A stretch of 64,000 bases of DNA from Struthio camelus (Eukaryota; Chordata; Aves; Struthioniformes; Struthionidae): NCBI RefSeq assembly GCF_040807025.1, contig NC_090968.1:5879906-5943905 (forward strand), read 5' to 3'. Below are positions 59,986 through 64,000 of this stretch, in pieces; within the stretch, counting starts at the first letter, position 1, and each line of letters opens with the position of its first letter. Made by a program: the position numbers and the translations under genes. The notes under the pieces were generated by a model. That model saw only the letters and a list, made by a program, of their open reading frames with translations, did not search any database and was not told the DNA's origin.

Positions 59986-62900
59986 GGTTGGCTCTGCTGA
60001 TGGGGCTCTCCAAACCCCATTGCTGCCATTTCTCTGGAGACCGAAATGAGCAGGTATCTAAGACCTTGTCTCCAGCTGGGCACAGGAAGAGCAGACTGAG
60101 CTTGTAAATCTGAACAGACACACACATGCTCACATAGCCCAGGGTCAGCCAGTCTCACTGGCCTGAAGCTTGTTAGGGTGTGCGATGTGGGGACTGAGCT
60201 CTTCCAGAAATCAGAACCAACTAATCCTGGTTTTGATTCCAGATTCCAAACCCAGCTCAGTGCTGCACGATTGCTGCAGTCCAAGTTTTGGATCAGCCCA
60301 TCTCTTCATTAAAACACGTTAGGTGCTTTGGGTAGAATATGCACAGCTATTTACCATGGAAATGCCCACATTTTACCCTGGGGCCACAATTTTTAGTGGC
60401 TCAAAGACCCAAGTCATCAAGCAGAACATGGGGACCTCACCTGACAGTAATCTACGGAAAGAGGAAGGAGACTTGTCCTGGATCCAGGCTCTTGGCAGCT
60501 GGTACTGCTTCTGTATAATCTGTGCATCTCCCAACAAACACCCAAATGTGTGGGTGCATCTGCACAGAAATGATGAATAACAACACAAGAGGGAAAAAGA
60601 GTAGGCGAGAGAGCGCAGGGGAGAAGGAAGCTTTCACATAGCAAGGAGGGAAGAACAGGATCAGCAGGGAAGAAATGAAGGCTTTTTACTAAGGTGATCT
60701 GTCTGGCGAAAGCAGAGAGAAAGCAAATGCCTGTGCAACTTTGCAAGGAAGAGGTGATGCGTTTTAGGGAAAGGTTTCAAAGAAACTATGCTGCAAGGAG
60801 CTGTGAGGAGATAAGATTAAATTCCTGTAACTCATTCAGAAAGGAGGTGATGGGGAGCGAGTTGTCTCGCCTGTGTGTAATGGCTGGGTAGGCATGACTG
60901 GATTTTGGAAAGGAATGTGGGATGCCGTTCATTTTTTCCCCCTCTGTTTCTGCAAAAGCAAGAGTAGGACCATCCACACTTTCAGACCTGATCCTCCAGG
61001 TTTGGCCACGTCTGCACAGGTGTTTATCAGCAGACTGTCCTCCGCGTGGTCCCTGCAGGATCCCTGTGCCTCTCAGTGCAGGTCAGGGGCTGATCTTGTC
61101 CTTAGCAGTGATGATTTTCTCTTGCCTTTTATAATTCTCCTGAAAGCAAGGGCAGGGGATGCTGCAGTTAGATGCTGTGCATACTCCAAATAGCTGTGAG
61201 CAGCAGGACCAAAAAGCAAACCCCACTCATGACTTGTTACCACTCCACTTCAATTGATTTTGTTATCAGGCCCTTGAAATCCCATGAAGGGCTACCTAGC
61301 CAGAGTCAGACACAACTCCCTGCCTCCAAGCACAACGTCTCAAATCCATCATTTAACACCCAGTGTGCCCCGTTGCTCCGACCCGCGCAGGCGGGGAACA
61401 AAGGCCGGGGGTCCTGTGGCTCCGGCTCATGGAGACGCACAGTGAGGGCCGACCAAGGCGGGGTCTTGCGCTGTCATCTTATTCCCCCTCCCCATCACTA
61501 GCACATACAAAAGAGCAAGGGGCGCTTTGAGGGTCTAATTTGCCAGAGGCGGCAGAGCAAGAGGGAAAGGCTTGTGTCTGTTCTGGCTTTCTGTCCTCAT
61601 TAATTGGTGAGTGACAGGGCAAATCACATTTTAAAGTAATCACATTTAACACAGAGTCGGGCATGGCCCAGGAGCGGAGCAGATGGAGATTTGCAGCATT
61701 CAGAAAAGTTAATGGCTTCAAGGGCAAAGGCGCGTGCAGGGATGGGGTGATACAGTAGTACTGCCATCACACACTGACAAACACACAATAGACACACATA
61801 CCCCGCAGATACACATGGATCCAGCCCACATCTTCACCCAGAGACACCCTACCCACTTATCCAGGTGACGTGCCCCACTCGCAATGGCGCAAGTTCCCTC
61901 TTTGCACGCAGCACAAGCGCAGGAGCAGTGCTGCGTGCGCGACAGACCCAGCTATGCGCAACGCACACCCCATCCCCAACACTTCCACGCACAGCTGCTG
62001 CACGCTTGCACCCTGCTATGTAGAGGCAGATGCAGATAATGGGCACCCACCATTGCCAAGGCGCATTTTCAGATCCTGCACTCTCAGCATCGTGGGTTTT
62101 TTTTTCCAACCATTTTTACAGTGAGGGTGTCACTTTGCAATATGTCTAACATAACCATGGCTGTTGCCAATCATGCAAAAACCCTTCCAAAAATATGTAC
62201 ATAAAATGACTAGGTTTTGGTTGGCTCAGCAAGCTGATCTGGCTCCCGAGGGAGTCGCGCGGTCACTAGATCTGACGCAGGGAAGACGTAAGCATGCGCT
62301 ATTGAGGCTGAACAAGGAAGGGGGACAAGCCAGGTCCCTCCTTTCGGAGATTCCCTGAAGCTGGAGTACAAGCCTGAGCTCTTTGCTAGCCCGGACACGC
62401 TTAGTTTGCTTCCCTGGGCTCCGAGTGGCCAGCAGTCTGGCTGTCTCCAGAGCCTTTTGCTTTCTGCTAACACTGTGCAGTGAATGCCAACTCCTCTACA
62501 GTTTTCAAAACGTTCGTTTCTAAATCAAAAGAGGGAAGAAGAAGAAAAAAGTATACCCAACCCTCTCAGGCATGCGTAGGAGGGTTGGGATTGATTGAAA
62601 CGCCTCCTGCCAAGAGACTGGAAAGTCCCAGCTAGCTCCCCCCGGCATTTCTCCTGTCTTCTGTAGGCACCCAAGAAACCAAGCGAGCATCCAAATAAAG
62701 GGCCTGGCTGCTGCCTGGCAAGGTGCTCTGGCCACAGCTCCGCACCCTCCACCTGACAGCGAGCCTGGCTCCCCCCCAGCGGCAGGTCTGCCCACCCTCT
62801 GCTGCTATTTGTTTTAGGTATCAAACCTCCCTGACACCTCTGCCATAGGTGTATGTAAATATAATGGCTGCTTTCCCCTCTCCCGCTCGCACATGTTGAA

Positions 62901-63080
62901 TACTGTCTCTGTGATGCTGTAGCTATAGTTGGCAGCTTTTATGCTGTGACACTGCCTTTTTCTTTTACAGGCACATACACAAACGTGGTGTCGGGAACAC
63001 ATGCTCGCAGAGCAGGCTTCTGTGCCAATTATCCTGTTCCCTGTAGCTATTCCTCCTCCTCCATGCACATCATGCCTCTT
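59986..63080. other. Gene-free or intronic stretch
   Basis: If the exon at 63,083-63,248 is real, this is intron or 3' flank of that minus-strand gene. 61,590-61,720 is AT-rich with ATTAATTGG and TTTAAAGTAAT cores and looks conserved. A CA-rich, CpG-containing stretch lies at 61,760-62,050. A purine run lies at 62,525-62,550. Confidence 0.3.
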
Positions 63081-63082
63081 AC

Positions 63083-63248
63083 CCTGTAAAAATGAATGAA
63101 TCCAAAGTCGTTGATCACTTTTAACATATCAGCATCCAGGCAACAGTTCAGACCCTGGTTCTTTGCTTCTCTTAATTTCTCAAAAATGGATTTAGGGATC
63201 AAAGTAGATATTCCAGCTTCCTGGGCTTTTCTTTGACATTTAATCAAT
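63083..63248 (-). CDS. Candidate internal coding exon, 166 nt
   Basis: On the minus strand an acceptor (CTTTTCTTCTG... ending GACCCAG) precedes 63,248, and a good donor AGG|GTAAGA follows 63,083. Between them one frame stays open through 55 complete codons after one leading base, with no stop although the DNA is AT-moderate. The predicted peptide is protein-like: amphipathic helical stretches such as IPKSIFEKLREAKNQGLN and DADMLKVINDFGFIHFYR, not low-complexity. I do not recognise the family. No partner exon is visible within the window, so neighbouring exons may lie to the right (upstream) or be too short to see. This is the best protein-coding candidate in the window. Confidence 0.5.
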
Positions 63249-64000
63249 CTGGGTCCTCAGGGCACAGAAGAAAAGGCTTCGCAGGGATGTGATGGTGGCT
63301 CCGTCGGTAGGAGCAATTAAGAAGTCCATCAGGCAAAACCCTCCAGAACAGGTTGGAAACGGGATATGTCTGCGATGGGCTGGCAAAAGGCAGAGGTTAG
63401 CATGGCCTCTCTTTAACAGCAACACCCAAAGGGATCCCCAGGCTGGAGCGGAGCCGAGGCAGGACAAGCATGGTCCCCGGGAGGGCGTCCCCGAGCACTG
63501 CCCAGGCAGCAGCGTGGAGGGGAGCTGCAAGGAGGACGCCCTGGCAAGGAGTGCCAGGCAGCCCCCCCCACCTCTGTGCTCCTGCCTATCTCTTTCCCTG
63601 CAGGACGTAAGCCCTGCCCCCATCCTGGGGAGAGCTTTTACCCCTGGGCAGCCCTCAGCGCCTGCAGGAAGCCTGTTCAGACAACGGGACCCCCCGCAAA
63701 GCGGTGCACACCCCAGAGAGGAGATCCAGGCAATGCAACAGCCAGGCTGTGGAGGATGAAAGCTTTTAGCTATTTTGCATGCAGTGGAGAGCAGAAATGT
63801 TTCCGATTATTCACACTTCTAAAGTGACTCAGCCACGAAACAATTCCCCTCTCTCATCTTCCTGTGCAATCTGGATTTAGCTCATTTTGATTATGCTCTA
63901 ATTTCTGCCTACTAGCAGCTCTTTCCCCTTCTCCCCACCTCAGCCTTTAATTATCTAGATGGAAGGTGCATCTCCATTATAACCCTGACACTGGGAGCCA
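63249..64000. other. Right end, probably intronic, with an AT-rich block
   Basis: 63,280-63,740 has moderate GC and no second exon that I can support. 63,760-63,985 is AT-rich with TTAATTATC and ATTTTGATTATG cores, resembling a conserved element inside an intron of the minus-strand gene. Confidence 0.3.

Overview
The window looks like vertebrate nuclear DNA, most probably from a bird or another sauropsid. I infer this from the absence of long bacterial-style genes, the many CpG-rich islands set in moderate-GC DNA, and the AT-rich blocks dense in homeodomain-type TAAT/ATTA motifs. I could recognise no LINE, SINE or LTR element. No complete protein-coding gene is visible. Most long open frames lie in CpG islands or in the tandem array and are explained by base composition or by repetition.

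Layout. 1-8.7 kb is non-coding DNA with a CpG-rich left edge, AT-rich blocks, one CTCF-like site and one perfect CRE. 8.7-13.3 kb is the most striking locus. A highly homogeneous tandem array (14 units, 11 short of 212-214 bp and 3 long of 490 bp) ends inside a CpG-island promoter that points into the array on the minus strand. This promoter has a TATA box, two CCAAT boxes, a perfect three-pentamer heat-shock element and E-boxes. The first AATAAA reached on that strand lies about 220 bp beyond the array. I read this as a single transcription unit of about 4.1 kb, probably non-coding, resembling in architecture the stress-induced repeat RNAs Drosophila hsr-omega and human satellite III. 13.3-38.8 kb is mostly unremarkable, with conserved-looking AT-rich blocks, three short perfect hairpins and a large CpG island at 25.3-26.4 kb carrying a CTCF-like site.

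38.8-49.7 kb is a dense series of CpG islands. The strongest candidate promoter/first exon is at 48.4-49.7 kb, with plausible plus-strand splice donors at 48,508/48,509 and 49,694/49,695. Two alternating purine-pyrimidine tracts lie at 40.9 and 41.7 kb. 49.7-63 kb is again gene-free DNA with homeodomain-motif clusters. One believable coding exon, 166 nt on the minus strand at 63,083-63,248, suggests that a protein gene on that strand overlaps the right end.

How the parts may work together (inference). The AT-rich blocks and CpG-island series look like the regulatory landscape of a developmental gene. The array is an independent locus whose predicted minus-strand RNA would repeat 5'-splice-site-like GTGAGTA, GAAGAA and small hairpins, making it a candidate stress-induced RNA that titrates splicing factors.
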